From contig NZ_JBHLTP010000003.1 of the NCBI RefSeq assembly GCF_042434395.1, positions 496,001 through 560,000 on the forward strand: a stretch of 64,000 nt of DNA, read 5' to 3'. Below, piece by piece: positions 50,517 to 59,681 of this stretch (positions within the stretch are counted from its first letter, which is position 1; each line of letters starts with the position of its first letter). The stretch comes from Pontibacillus salicampi. GTDB lineage: Bacteria; Bacillota; Bacilli; Bacillales; BH030062. The translations under genes were made by a program, and so were the position numbers. Under the pieces are notes generated by a model, which was not told the origin of the DNA, made no database searches, and worked only from the letters and a program-made list of their open reading frames with translations.

Positions 50517-52496
50517 ATGAAATTTGTTAGGCTTATAGGGTACTACATACTCGGAGTGTTCGGTATTGGGATTATCAGTTGTGTTCCTAGTCTATTTTAT
50601 GGTGGATTGAATGGGAATGGTGCTGCTTTTTTACAACAAATGTATATGCTGATTGCCGAGCTTACACAACCAAGAGAATGGATGATGAATGCTAATTCTC
50701 AAATAATGAATCCGAAAGTGGAAATGGTTCCTATTTTCGAGCTTTTACCGGAGCGGTATGCATACTCCATGACCATTTTTTTAGCAGCCCTTGCCTTATC
50801 CCTTTTGGCAGGATTTCTATTGGCTTTAGTTGCTATGCTGCTGCCATCTCGATTTAAAGACTACATACATAAATGGTCGAACGTGATTCAATCGTTTCCT
50901 GATGTCATGTTTATTATTTTGTTACAATTGCTTATTGTGTTCATTTTTCAGCGATTCGGGTTTATACTTATGGAGTTTGCGTATCTTGGGGAAGAGAGGA
51001 TTTACCTAGGACCTATTATAACGCTTTCGCTGCTGCCAACAGTTATGTTTTTTAAAATTATCCTGTTGCTATTAGAGGATGAATGGTCGAAGGAGTATGT
51101 ATATTTAGCCCGAAGTAAAGGAGTTCGGGATAGTGTCATCCTTGTCAGGCATTGTATTCGCAATATACATAAGAGCTTATTTTACCAATCTAAAACAATT
51201 GTATGGATTACATTGTCGAGCTTATTCATTATAGAGCATTTTTTTAACTTCTATGGAATATTGAAGACAGTTACGACAGACTCGCGACCAATTATTATAT
51301 TTTTCTCCCTCGTTATGATTTTTACACCGTTCTATTTCCTTTACACTGCTTTTGACCTTTGGGGTATTACTGCTGATGAGACCGTAAATAGGGTACAGAA
51401 ATTGTTCCAAAAACAACCTACGTTTCAAAAAAGACAGGGACGTACACCTTCCTATACTCGATTCCCTAAAGAAATGATGATGCGTTTATGGAAGCGCCTC
51501 CCCTTCGTATTAGGCCTTGTGTATATCGTAGGCTTTTTGCTAGTAAGCATTGGATTTAGTGCAGTACAAGAGAAGCCCATCACCAACGTGAAATTTCATG
51601 AGAATGAAGAAGGGAAGGTCATTAGTGCACCACCACATGACCCGCCGGAGCCGTTTATACTTGGCTCAGATGCTTTCGGATTCTCCATACTGGATCAATT
51701 GATTGCGGGAGCCAAATATACCATACTGTTTGTTATAATCATTGCATTCCTTCGAGTAATAGTTGGATATTTATTAAGTATTCCATTTTTGTTCTATATG
51801 AATAACAGCCTGCAAAATGTTGTCAGCAAGATATCAGACGGAATTCAATATTTACCCTTAAGTTTAATTGCATACCTACTATTAAGAGGACCGCTAGTAC
51901 GCCCGCAATCAGGGTTTGAGAGTAGCTTACTCGAGCGAATTGTGTTTGAAGGCATGTTGCTTACCATTGTGGTAATTCCAATTATGGTAAATGTTATTGG
52001 GAATGAAGCAAAGCACATGTTAAATCACGAATATATATACCAGGCCATTACGATGGGGGCTAGTAAAACACACATTTTCTTTCGACACATTACACCACAC
52101 CTACTTCCAAGGCTTATATATCAGACAAGCCAACAAATCATCCAGGTCATATATATTTTAGTGCATTTAGGGGTGTATGAGCTCCTGCTTGGCGGTGTAA
52201 TCCCTCAAGCGAACAATCCGAATATACCGATTACGTTTGAATGGGCGGGATTAATTTCATTGCAGCGTGAAGCAATCATGACAGGGAAATATCTGATGGT
52301 ACTCCCTGCTCTTGTATTACTATTGTTATTCCTTTTTTCCATTCACGGAGTGTTCGGATCTATACAGGAAGAGATACAACGAAATATAGGGTTGAAAGGA
52401 GTTAGCAGCAAAAAGAAGAAAGGCGGTAAACAATCCGATACAGTGCATGTGAAGTCTATAAGTAAAGAAAGGTTTACACCAATCCGTAAATATTAG
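50517..52496 (+). CDS. Fused two-domain oligopeptide-type ABC permease (OppB-OppC-like)
   Basis: 659 residues with two full binding-protein-dependent permease domains in one chain. Each has its own EAA loop: EYVYLARSKGVRDSVI (about 200) and EYIYQAITMGASKTHIFFRH (about 505), where the ATPase docks. The first half resembles OppB/DppB, the second OppC/DppC with its PPHDPPEPFILGSDAFG entry. Opp permeases are normally two separate genes of about 310 residues. No ATPase or binding protein gene is adjacent. ATG 50517 has GGAGG 8 bases upstream. Confidence 0.8.
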   Translation: MKFVRLIGYYILGVFGIGIISCVPSLFYGGLNGNGAAFLQQMYMLIAELTQPREWMMNANSQIMNPKVEMVPIFELLPERYAYSMTIFLAALALSLLAGFLLALVAMLLPSRFKDYIHKWSNVIQSFPDVMFIILLQLLIVFIFQRFGFILMEFAYLGEERIYLGPIITLSLLPTVMFFKIILLLLEDEWSKEYVYLARSKGVRDSVILVRHCIRNIHKSLFYQSKTIVWITLSSLFIIEHFFNFYGILKTVTTDSRPIIIFFSLVMIFTPFYFLYTAFDLWGITADETVNRVQKLFQKQPTFQKRQGRTPSYTRFPKEMMMRLWKRLPFVLGLVYIVGFLLVSIGFSAVQEKPITNVKFHENEEGKVISAPPHDPPEPFILGSDAFGFSILDQLIAGAKYTILFVIIIAFLRVIVGYLLSIPFLFYMNNSLQNVVSKISDGIQYLPLSLIAYLLLRGPLVRPQSGFESSLLERIVFEGMLLTIVVIPIMVNVIGNEAKHMLNHEYIYQAITMGASKTHIFFRHITPHLLPRLIYQTSQQIIQVIYILVHLGVYELLLGGVIPQANNPNIPITFEWAGLISLQREAIMTGKYLMVLPALVLLLLFLFSIHGVFGSIQEEIQRNIGLKGVSSKKKKGGKQSDTVHVKSISKERFTPIRKY

Positions 52497-52654
52497 CAAG
52501 AAGAGTGTTATCTTCTGCTAGAAATTCAGCTGCACTTGAAGTATGATACTAGTAGTGAAACTCCTATTCTTCCAATAGGAATCCGTTGAAACCCTTACCA
52601 AATATTGATAAGATGACCATAGTAAGGAACTCTATATAAAGGAGCTATGCATAC

Positions 52655-53086
52655 ATGGATTTTAATATTTTTATGAATGATGTCGTAACGCAAGCTCGTA
52701 CGGAGATTGAACAAGCTGGTTATGAACAGCTCAGTACTCCAGAAGAAGTGGATGAGGTAATGAATCGTCCAGGTACGACATTAGTAATGGTTAACTCTGT
52801 TTGTGGTTGTGCAGGCGGCGTAGCGCGTCCGGCTGCAGCACATGCTATACATTATGATAAACGCCCTGATCATTTGGTGACGGTTTTCGCTGGGCAGGAC
52901 CGGGAAGCGACAGAGCGCGCTCGCCAATATTTCGAAGGATTTCCACCTTCCTCACCATCCTTTGCATTCTTGAAGGATGGGAAGATTGTAACGATGGTAG
53001 AACGTCATGATATCGAAGGATTTGACCCCATTCAAGTAGTGAACAAGCTCCAAGCTATTTTCGATCAACATTGTCAGGAAGTATAA
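52655..53086 (+). CDS. brxB: Bacilliredoxin BrxB (YqiW)
   Basis: 143 residues of the DUF1094/YphP-YqiW family. The active site CGC is in NSVCGCAGGVARPAA, and TVFAGQDREATERARQYFEG, then YFEGFPPSSPSF, FLKDGKI and VERHDIEG, fit YqiW (BrxB) better than YphP (BrxA). It removes bacillithiol from proteins after oxidative stress. GGAGCT precedes the ATG. The neighbouring YqjA-like gene is also next to yqiW in B. subtilis. Confidence 0.92.
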   Translation: MDFNIFMNDVVTQARTEIEQAGYEQLSTPEEVDEVMNRPGTTLVMVNSVCGCAGGVARPAAAHAIHYDKRPDHLVTVFAGQDREATERARQYFEGFPPSSPSFAFLKDGKIVTMVERHDIEGFDPIQVVNKLQAIFDQHCQEV

Positions 53087-53096
53087 TAGGAAAGTG

Positions 53097-53131
53097 GAGG
53101 AAAAGATGGTCATAAGGCCATCTTTTTCCTC
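53097..53131. terminator. Intrinsic terminator of brxB
   Basis: GAGGAAAAGATGG pairs with CCATCTTTTTCCTC around 8 bases. Confidence 0.8.
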
Positions 53132-53174
53132 GTTCTAGCTAGGGTAAGTACGAATTCTAGAAGGAGATTGAAAC

Positions 53175-54125
53175 GTGAAAATCGGATATCGAACACTTAA
53201 GACAGCAATTGGGACACCAGTTGCCATCTGGATTGCTCAACTGCTCTCCCTCACAAACTTTGCATCAGCTGGGATACTTACGATTCTTTGTATTCAAAAT
53301 ACGAGGAAACGGTCTATGGAGAGTGCAACATCAAGGTTTGCAGCATGCATGCTAGCGATGGTGTTTTCATTTGTTGTTTTTGAAACAGCTGGATATAATC
53401 CCATTGCAATTGGTCTCATGTTATTATTATTTATTCCTGCAACAGTGCGGTTAAATATTACGCAAGGAATCGTGACGAGCTCTGTTATTATCCTTCATTT
53501 ATACGGATCGAATAACATTAATTGGTCCACTATTTTGAACGAGTTTTTACTTATTGTCGTGGGGATAGGGGTTGCTTTATTACTTAACCTCTATATGCCT
53601 AGTCTAGAAGGAAAATTAAAAGAAAAGCAGCATAAAATTGAAGGCAATTTCCGGACTATATTAAGAGAGATTGCCAGCTTCTTACGAACAGGAGATCAAC
53701 AATGGTCAGGACAGGAATTAACAGCAACTGCTGACCTTCTCGATGAAGCCAAAGCGTTAGCCTATCAGGATGTGGAAAATAGGATGACAAAAGGGCATCA
53801 TGAATATTATCATTATTTTCAAATGAGGAAGAAGCAATTTGAATTATTAGAACGAATGCTCCCGTTAATAAGCCGTATTCATCAAACAACGGAAGAAGCA
53901 CAGGTCATTGCTGAATTCTTTGATGAGTTATCTGAAAATGTTCACCCAGGTAATACAGCCGTCTTGTTTTTACAGCAAATTAAAGATATGCGTGCAGAGT
54001 TTGAAAAGACAGAGCTGCCTCAATCAAGAGAAGAGTTCGAAGCAAGAGCAAGCCTGTACACCTTACTAAATGAAATCGAGCAGTACTTGATTATTAAACG
54101 ATTATTCAAGAAAAGTGACGTATAA
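53175..54125 (+). CDS. Aromatic acid exporter (FUSC/ArAE) family protein, YqjA-like
   Basis: 316 residues: four to five membrane helices up to about 145, then a long helical cytoplasmic domain rich in Glu/Lys. Start KIGYRTLKTAIGTPVAIWIA and the mid-region TRKRSMESATSRFAACMLAM are typical of the B. subtilis YqjA branch. Related proteins export aromatic acids, but the substrate here is unproven. GTG start 7 bases after GGAGA. The stop lies 55 bases before the L,D-transpeptidase start. Confidence 0.85.
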   Translation: MKIGYRTLKTAIGTPVAIWIAQLLSLTNFASAGILTILCIQNTRKRSMESATSRFAACMLAMVFSFVVFETAGYNPIAIGLMLLLFIPATVRLNITQGIVTSSVIILHLYGSNNINWSTILNEFLLIVVGIGVALLLNLYMPSLEGKLKEKQHKIEGNFRTILREIASFLRTGDQQWSGQELTATADLLDEAKALAYQDVENRMTKGHHEYYHYFQMRKKQFELLERMLPLISRIHQTTEEAQVIAEFFDELSENVHPGNTAVLFLQQIKDMRAEFEKTELPQSREEFEARASLYTLLNEIEQYLIIKRLFKKSDV

Positions 54126-54180
54126 ATGTCCGCCTTGGGGCAAGCTAAGCATACCTACAAAACATGATGGAGGTGTGTGC

Positions 54181-54684
54181 ATGAAAAGCTTGCTCCTTTT
54201 TCTATTGTTAGCGTCCCCTATTTGGCCTATCGGAGAGAATCCAACACCAGGCTATCCCTTCTTAATGGTGAACAAGCAAACAAATCAATTAGCATATGTG
54301 GACGATGGTGCTGTTCAAAACGTCTATCCCGTTGCAACAGGAAAAACGAATGATCTCACACCAGAGGGGCTTCACACTATTACGGTAAAAGCCAAAGACC
54401 CATATTACCGTAAATTAGATATTCCAGGTGGAGATCCGAAGAATCCGCTTGGTTCCAGATGGATTGGCTTTGATGCTAAAGATACAGATGGCCGAATATA
54501 TGGAGTACATGGTACAAATAATCCTGCTTCGATAGGAAAGTACATCTCCAATGGCTGTATTCGTATGCACAATAAGGATGTGGAATATTTATTTGATCGG
54601 ATACCGGTAGGGACGAAAATAGCAGTCGTCTCCTCGAAGAAAACATTTCCTCAATTAGCAAAAGAATATGGCGCTATCAAATAA
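54181..54684 (+). CDS. Secreted L,D-transpeptidase (YkuD domain)
   Basis: 167 residues. A signal peptide (MKSLLLFLLLASPIWPIG) leads into the YkuD domain with GVHGTNNPASIG and the catalytic motif SNGCIRMHN (His and Cys). It makes 3-3 cross-links or links lipoproteins in peptidoglycan, and such enzymes can bypass beta-lactam-sensitive steps. No LysM domain is present. ATG 54181 has GGAGG 6 bases upstream. The frame continues from the end of the preceding gene, but the site favours this start. Confidence 0.9.
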   Translation: MKSLLLFLLLASPIWPIGENPTPGYPFLMVNKQTNQLAYVDDGAVQNVYPVATGKTNDLTPEGLHTITVKAKDPYYRKLDIPGGDPKNPLGSRWIGFDAKDTDGRIYGVHGTNNPASIGKYISNGCIRMHNKDVEYLFDRIPVGTKIAVVSSKKTFPQLAKEYGAIK

Positions 54685-54713
54685 CGCACGAGCATAAGCT
54701 CCTGCGTTTTTTT
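54683..54713 (+). terminator. Terminator of the L,D-transpeptidase gene
   Basis: AACGCA-GAGC pairs with GCTC-TGCGTT followed by T5 to T7. Confidence 0.8.
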
Positions 54714-54819
54714 GTGTACTAAGTCTCTAGACGTAGTAGCAATTAATGCCACAGACAGTTCTGACTTTTCCCATATCATGGTAGGATAAAAGCATGAAAT
54801 CAAAAAGGGGCGAACCAAT

Positions 54820-55530
54820 ATGAAGCATATGCTGTTGACCATCCTAGCAGGTGCATTCCTTGTATTAGCAGGGTGTGAAATAAGTGCTATACAAGGGAGT
54901 GAGGTATTTAATGAAACAGTGCAAGTGGAAAAAGATGATGCAGAAGAGCTTGATGTAGCATTAACACTTGGTGCAGGAGAATTACAGCTTGAAGGAGGTT
55001 CTTCTGAATGGCTGACAGGAGACATACGTTACAAACCAAAGCGACTCAAACCGGAAATAACATACACAAGAAGCGGTGAAACGGGAATCATCACTCTAAA
55101 TCAGAAGAAGAAAGTAGACATCAGCGAAATGGATAATGAATGGGATATTCAGCTGACAAATAAAGTGCCTATTGATCTTACAGTTCATGCCGGAGCAAGC
55201 TCCTCGGTTCTGAACCTAGCAGGCATGCATCTAGAAAAGGTAAACATAGAAAGTGGAGTAGGAGAGTTAACGGTAGATATGAGTGGGGACTGGAAGCAAA
55301 GCTTTGCTGTTAACCTAGATGCTGGAGTAGGCGACACCACCATTATTGTTCCAAATGAAACTGGCGTCATCATTGAAGCAGAAATGGGCTTAGGAGAAAC
55401 AAGCTTTAAGGACTTCATCTCCAAGGGAGACGGCATCTATGTAAACAAAGCATACACTACAGCGGACACCATTATTACTATTCATACGAATATGGGGATA
55501 GGCGCGACAACTTTTGAAATGGAGAAATAG
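54820..55530 (+). CDS. Toast-rack domain lipoprotein, LiaF/DUF2154-related
   Basis: 236 residues. A lipoprotein signal with lipobox VLAGC (Cys19) is followed by a beta-solenoid-like region with repeating G-x-G segments (LTLGAGELQLEGG, VHAGASSSVLNLAG, VESGVGELTVDM, LDAGVGDTTIIV), as in the toast-rack N-terminal domain linked to DUF2154 and LiaF proteins. Likely attached to the outer face of the membrane; binding partner unknown. GGGG precedes the ATG. Confidence 0.78.
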   Translation: MKHMLLTILAGAFLVLAGCEISAIQGSEVFNETVQVEKDDAEELDVALTLGAGELQLEGGSSEWLTGDIRYKPKRLKPEITYTRSGETGIITLNQKKKVDISEMDNEWDIQLTNKVPIDLTVHAGASSSVLNLAGMHLEKVNIESGVGELTVDMSGDWKQSFAVNLDAGVGDTTIIVPNETGVIIEAEMGLGETSFKDFISKGDGIYVNKAYTTADTIITIHTNMGIGATTFEMEK

Positions 55531-55637
55531 AAAAGAACTGCATTACAAAAAGGGCAAGGTGGGGGACTGCTGAATCGTGGCGGAAAAGTCCTTAGCACGG
55601 CAAAATCCTTTGCATTTTATAGTTTATCTTCACAATA

Positions 55638-55673
55638 CAAAAAGAGGGCTGTCCTCTAGACAGTCCTCTTTTT
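55638..55673. terminator. Bidirectional terminator
   Basis: AAAAAGAGG-CTGTC pairs with GACAG-CCTCTTTTT; it ends the carboxypeptidase gene on the minus strand and overlaps its stop. Confidence 0.85.
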
Positions 55674-56802
55674 AATGCACGATATGGCTAATGGAGAAGG
55701 GAGAGTGCATCATTTTGCCGAATATAATGTTTTGCCAAGTGAGTGGGTGCGTGTTGGTTTTTATTGATTTGCTTGGCATGCTCTTTTCCTGATTGGTTGG
55801 TTCAAGTATTAGGGAAGCTACGTCGTTTCCTTGTTGGTCGATCAAATATAAGGTATCGTTTTTTATATAATTGGATGTGGTTTGTTTTTTTTGCTTTGTG
55901 TAATAGAATGGTTGTTTCAGCGTGTAGGTTTTTCCTTCGTCCTCGTACGTCTTCCCTTTTGCCATGCTGGCGGATTCAAAGTTTTTGAAGCCGTAGTCTA
56001 ATAATTGCTTTGTATCTTCATATGCTGTGTTTTGGGAATCGCTTTTCATAGTGATAACGATTAGACGAATGTGGTCCCGTTCTGCTGTTGTTTCAAGGGT
56101 GAATCCAGATTCGTCAACATAGCCTGTTTTCCCGCCGGTGACACCGTCATACGGGTCCTCCCGCATAAGTCTGTGATGGCTGAAGATAGTGGTTTCCCAC
56201 GATTCGCCTTTCCAATTAAGCTTTTTGGTACCAACAATGTTCCTAAAGTGTTCGTTTTGCATCGCATATTGGGTAATGGCTGCTAAGTCCTTGGCTGTAG
56301 TTACGTGATCCTCATGATAAAGACCGTGGGGATTTTCGAAATGGGTGTTTACTACTCCGATCTCTTCCTCCAAAAATGCATTCAAAGAGTCAGCAAAAGC
56401 CGAAACAGAGCCTTCCATGTGTTCGGCAATAGCTACTCCGGCATCATTGCCTGAATTTACTAGTAATCCTTGTAATAGCTTTTGTAAGGGTACTTCCTCT
56501 CCAGGCTCTAAATAAACTCGTGTCCCATCAGTCTTTCGGGCTTTCTCACTTACGGTGACCGTTTCATCTAGATTACTGTTTTCAATAGCATAAATCGCTG
56601 TGGCAATTTTGGTCAAGCTGGCAGGATACATGGTTTTTTCTTCGTTCTTTCCATATATAATTTGACCGGAATCAGCATCCATTAATACAGCAGTCTCACT
56701 TTTTACCTCTGGAGCGTCCGCAGGAGAAATGCTTGCATCTGCTAATATACTTGTCGTTGTAAAACAAAGTAATATTAGAGTTAGGAAAATGATTTTTTTC
56801 AC
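55672..56802 (-). CDS. D-alanyl-D-alanine carboxypeptidase (DacF/PBP5 type)
   Basis: 376 residues of the low-molecular-weight PBP family. A signal peptide (KKIIFLTLILLCFTTTSILA) precedes the three motifs: SLTK (SxxK) in YPASLTKIATA, SGN in LVNSGNDAG and KTG in TGGKTGYVDESG. It trims the terminal D-Ala from peptidoglycan stem peptides; B. subtilis has vegetative (DacA) and sporulation (DacB, DacF) forms, and which one this is cannot be settled. GTG start 7 bases after AAGGAG. Confidence 0.88.
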   Translation of the reverse strand: MKKIIFLTLILLCFTTTSILADASISPADAPEVKSETAVLMDADSGQIIYGKNEEKTMYPASLTKIATAIYAIENSNLDETVTVSEKARKTDGTRVYLEPGEEVPLQKLLQGLLVNSGNDAGVAIAEHMEGSVSAFADSLNAFLEEEIGVVNTHFENPHGLYHEDHVTTAKDLAAITQYAMQNEHFRNIVGTKKLNWKGESWETTIFSHHRLMREDPYDGVTGGKTGYVDESGFTLETTAERDHIRLIVITMKSDSQNTAYEDTKQLLDYGFKNFESASMAKGKTYEDEGKTYTLKQPFYYTKQKKQTTSNYIKNDTLYLIDQQGNDVASLILEPTNQEKSMPSKSIKTNTHPLTWQNIIFGKMMHSPFSISHIVH

Positions 56803-57022
56803 GTTAAAACTCCTTGATCTTATATTAGTCTAATCAGGAATAAATAAGTTGGTGTCATTTTTTGTCTAATTAAATCGTTTTGTTATTCCACTTGTCATTA
56901 TAAAATTGTTAAGAACGTTTGCGGGAATTTTTCGAGAGGTGTAATAGAAATTTAATTGTTTTGTAAAAAAACAGGTTTAAATTAGCAGTAATCGGGTAAT
57001 TTATATTTTTTTTCATATTATC

Positions 57023-57050
57023 TGTAACAAATTATCTTTGTTTACGTGTT
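57023..57050 (+). promoter_or_regulatory. ECF-type promoter, probably autoregulatory
   Basis: TGTAAC (57023-57028), 16 bases, CGTGTT (57045-57050) fit the ECF sigma pattern (TGAAAC/TGTAAC with CGT at -10). It lies 25 bases before the proposed AUU start of the sigma gene, the normal arrangement for self-activation. Confidence 0.55.
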
Positions 57051-57074
57051 TAAGGTAGAAGGGGGGAACAATTT

Positions 57075-57578
57075 ATTAGCCATTCACTAGAAACCATTTA
57101 TGAACAATATGCAGCTGACGTCTATAATTATTTGTTCTTCCTTTCTCGTAGCAAAGTGGTGACGGAGGATATGATGCAGGAAACATTCTATCGTGCATAT
57201 TTACATATAGAGGAATTACAGGGGGATAAAGTGAAGCCTTGGCTTTTCACAGTCGCTCATCGCGTGTTAATTGATTATAAACGTAAAGAAAAAAGAGTGA
57301 CACCAAAAGAAGGTGCCTATTTTGACCTTCAGTGCTCAAAGGGGGAATTGGATGAACAGCTGTTAGTACAAGAACGGCTTGAACAAACCAAGGCAGCTAT
57401 TCATAAGCTCCCAGAGCTTCAGAAACAAGCAATTTGGCTTATCGGCTATTACGACTTTACCCATAAAGAAGCATCACGAATCATGGGAGTAAATACCAAT
57501 CACCTTCGCATTTTGCTATTTAGAGCAAGAAAAGCATTAAGAACTATGGAGGAGGATTATAGTGAGAAATCCGTTTAA
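57075..57578 (+). CDS. ECF RNA polymerase sigma factor, probably starting at AUU
   Basis: 167 residues if the start is ATT at 57075. Region 2 begins at once (LETIYEQYAADVYNYLFFLS, TEDMMQETFYRAYLHI), so the N-terminus must lie near here; region 4 has LPELQKQAIWLIGYY and GVNTNHLRILLFRARKAL. The frame is open only from 57054 (TAA at 57051) and has no ATG, GTG or TTG before TTG 57132, which would remove the first helix of region 2. GGGGGG lies 8 bases before the ATT. The overlapping gene behind it is the anti-sigma factor. Confidence 0.78.
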   Translation: MSHSLETIYEQYAADVYNYLFFLSRSKVVTEDMMQETFYRAYLHIEELQGDKVKPWLFTVAHRVLIDYKRKEKRVTPKEGAYFDLQCSKGELDEQLLVQERLEQTKAAIHKLPELQKQAIWLIGYYDFTHKEASRIMGVNTNHLRILLFRARKALRTMEEDYSEKSV

Positions 57579-58665
57579 AAAGAAACTTGATGCCTATCAA
57601 AAAGGTGAATTGAGTGAGGAAGAAGAAAGAGAAATAGAAGCAGATTTAGATAAATTAGAGTCCTATCAAGAATATTTTCAAGCTGAAATGGAAGAGGAAA
57701 GGGACTCATCCACATCTAAAAAGTGGGTAAAGCGCGGAATTTGGAAAGCAAGGTTTCAAAATGCCTGGACTGCTCTATCTCTTCTTATTCTATTAATGCT
57801 GGTGCTTTGGTTTGGAAATGCTCTATTTTATCTTTCAGGCAGCCCAAGCAAGCAACAGCAGTACATAGATACCATCAAAGCGACAGTTTCCACGACGATG
57901 CCAAATATGGAGCTGCGTTCTACCCACGGTAATTCTGGATATACGCGTTTAGAAATTGAAGGGGAGCTAACAAAAAGGGTGGGTCATGAATCTAAAGACT
58001 TTGGCAATGTATCCGCCAGTTTTCTATTGGGCAATGCAACAGTCGAAACACCAGACAATCTCCAGGACGAACCTTTTTTTGTCTATCCTGAACATAAATC
58101 CATATATGAGCAAAAGGATGGAGTAGATAGATTGACTAATCTGCCCGAGGGGACAGTGTCAGAAGTGTATGTTTCTTTTGATACATATTTCAGCACAAAA
58201 GAAATAATGGATAAAATGGAAAAAATGAATAATGCTGACCCGGTGTGGTTTGCGGTCGATACCGGTGTTGATGTACATAACCCGGAAAATGGACCAGGGG
58301 ATCCACTAGGCTTTCCGTATTATGGAGGTGTCATGGAATTTCACGATTATGACGAACCCTGGAAGGATTTTGAGAGTACAAACGAGAGATCCTACTCGAT
58401 GGGTGGCAGTGAAGATGCTGAGATGAGAAATGAGCAATTTATAAAGATGCTCGAATTAATGAATAGCCATTTTTCTCTTGCTCGTGATGTGAATGTTTGG
58501 CTCAAGGAGGATAAGCTGGAGGAAGACATTGCATACGTAAAAGAAAACGGTGTGCGTATCTATGGTATGGTGGTAACAGGTCCCACGAAGGAGCTGCTCT
58601 CTTTAACAGAGGAAGAATGGATACATAGCATTGCAGTTGGTGAAGTAGAGCTGTGGAATTGGTAA
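57562..58665 (+). CDS. Anti-sigma factor with sigma-regulator N and C domains
   Basis: 367 residues: a cytoplasmic N-terminal domain (about 1-65) rich in Glu and Lys (LDAYQKGELSEEEEREI) that should bind the sigma factor, one membrane helix near 73-92 (ALSLLILLMLVLWFGNALFY), and an outside domain of about 270 residues resembling the anti-sigma C-terminal domain family. No zinc HxxxCxxC motif is seen. GTG start follows GGAGGA and overlaps the sigma gene, so both are made together; the outside part is the likely sensor. Confidence 0.83.
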   Translation: MRNPFKKKLDAYQKGELSEEEEREIEADLDKLESYQEYFQAEMEEERDSSTSKKWVKRGIWKARFQNAWTALSLLILLMLVLWFGNALFYLSGSPSKQQQYIDTIKATVSTTMPNMELRSTHGNSGYTRLEIEGELTKRVGHESKDFGNVSASFLLGNATVETPDNLQDEPFFVYPEHKSIYEQKDGVDRLTNLPEGTVSEVYVSFDTYFSTKEIMDKMEKMNNADPVWFAVDTGVDVHNPENGPGDPLGFPYYGGVMEFHDYDEPWKDFESTNERSYSMGGSEDAEMRNEQFIKMLELMNSHFSLARDVNVWLKEDKLEEDIAYVKENGVRIYGMVVTGPTKELLSLTEEEWIHSIAVGEVELWNW

Positions 58666-58668
58666 ATA

Positions 58669-58708
58669 AAGGTGGGATCATCTTTCATCAGATGATCCCT
58701 TTCCTTTT
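58669..58708. terminator. Terminator between convergent genes
   Basis: AAAGG-GGGATCATCT pairs with AGATGATCCC-TTCCTTTT; it serves the anti-sigma gene and probably the SDR gene on the other strand. Confidence 0.8.
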
Positions 58709-59498
58709 ATACAGAGCGGATAATTCCGCCTTCTACTCGTTGTGTGTTGCCATTAATTCCAGATGCATGAGGAGATGATAGGAATATGACGGTGCTAGCC
58801 ACTTCATGAACAGTACCAAATCGCTGAATAAGTGATGTTGGTTCGTTATTCTTGAAGTAGTTCTCTGTGAAGGATTCTAAATCCTCCCCTGCATCTTCTG
58901 CAGCACCTTCCATGAACCCAGCAACACCTTCTGTCCACGTTGGACCGGGTAAAACGGAATTAACTGTAACATTGGTGCCTTTTGTCCGTTCTGCAAGTCC
59001 TCTTGTAAGTGAATTGACAGCACCCTTCGTAGTGGAATAAGGAATCATCTCTGCCAATGGTTTGACAGCTGCTTCACTTGAAATATTTATAATACGGCCT
59101 GTATTACGCTCCAGCATGTTTGGAAGGAAATGACGTGCCAGACGAACAACGCTAAGGATATTCGTATTGAAATAGTTCATCCACTCTTCGTCTGTTACTT
59201 CTTCAACTTGCTTCACTTCAAAAATACTTGTGTTGTTCACTAATATATCAAGATCGCCTAGAGCCTCCACAGCTTCAATCAGCTTGTTTGCTCCTTCTTC
59301 AGTGGACACATCAGCTGCTATGCCGTGAACCTCTCCATCTGCTGACAGCTCTTTAACGATGTTGTCTAATTTAGACTGTGTACGGCCGTTCACAATAACT
59401 TGTGCACCCTCTTTTGCATATTGGCGGGCGGTTTCTTTTCCGATTCCTTGTGTTGACCCCGTAACGAGTACTAGTTTGTTTTGTAATTGCATATCCAT
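58707..59498 (-). CDS. SDR family oxidoreductase
   Basis: 263 residues of a classical SDR: TGSTQGIGKETARQYA binds NAD(P), NNTS is the structural motif, and the catalytic Ser (NISSEAAV) and YSTTK are intact. Arg after the first strand (VNGRTQ) suggests NADP(H) use. Substrate unknown. AAGGAAG precedes the ATG. Divergent from the hydroxybutyrate-dehydrogenase-like gene at 59682. Confidence 0.87.
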   Translation of the reverse strand: MDMQLQNKLVLVTGSTQGIGKETARQYAKEGAQVIVNGRTQSKLDNIVKELSADGEVHGIAADVSTEEGANKLIEAVEALGDLDILVNNTSIFEVKQVEEVTDEEWMNYFNTNILSVVRLARHFLPNMLERNTGRIINISSEAAVKPLAEMIPYSTTKGAVNSLTRGLAERTKGTNVTVNSVLPGPTWTEGVAGFMEGAAEDAGEDLESFTENYFKNNEPTSLIQRFGTVHEVASTVIFLSSPHASGINGNTQRVEGGIIRSV

Positions 59499-59681
59499 AT
59501 TGAATTCTTCCTTTCGTCATTAGGTTCCGTACATGTGTAAATATATCTTTCCGATTCTATGGAAACAATATATCTGCTCAATCTGCAAAACCTCAGCACT
59601 TACTAATTTTATTTTGTATTACTGTATCTTTAAAAATTGGGCAAAGTAAAAGCGAACTAGTAATACGAAGGAGGATATTAC

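Noticed and set aside
55540..55640. Region with repeated GGCAAGG and GGCGG words as another copy of the palindromic repeat
   Set aside because: No inverted ends and no shared words longer than chance with the element at 36095-36306.
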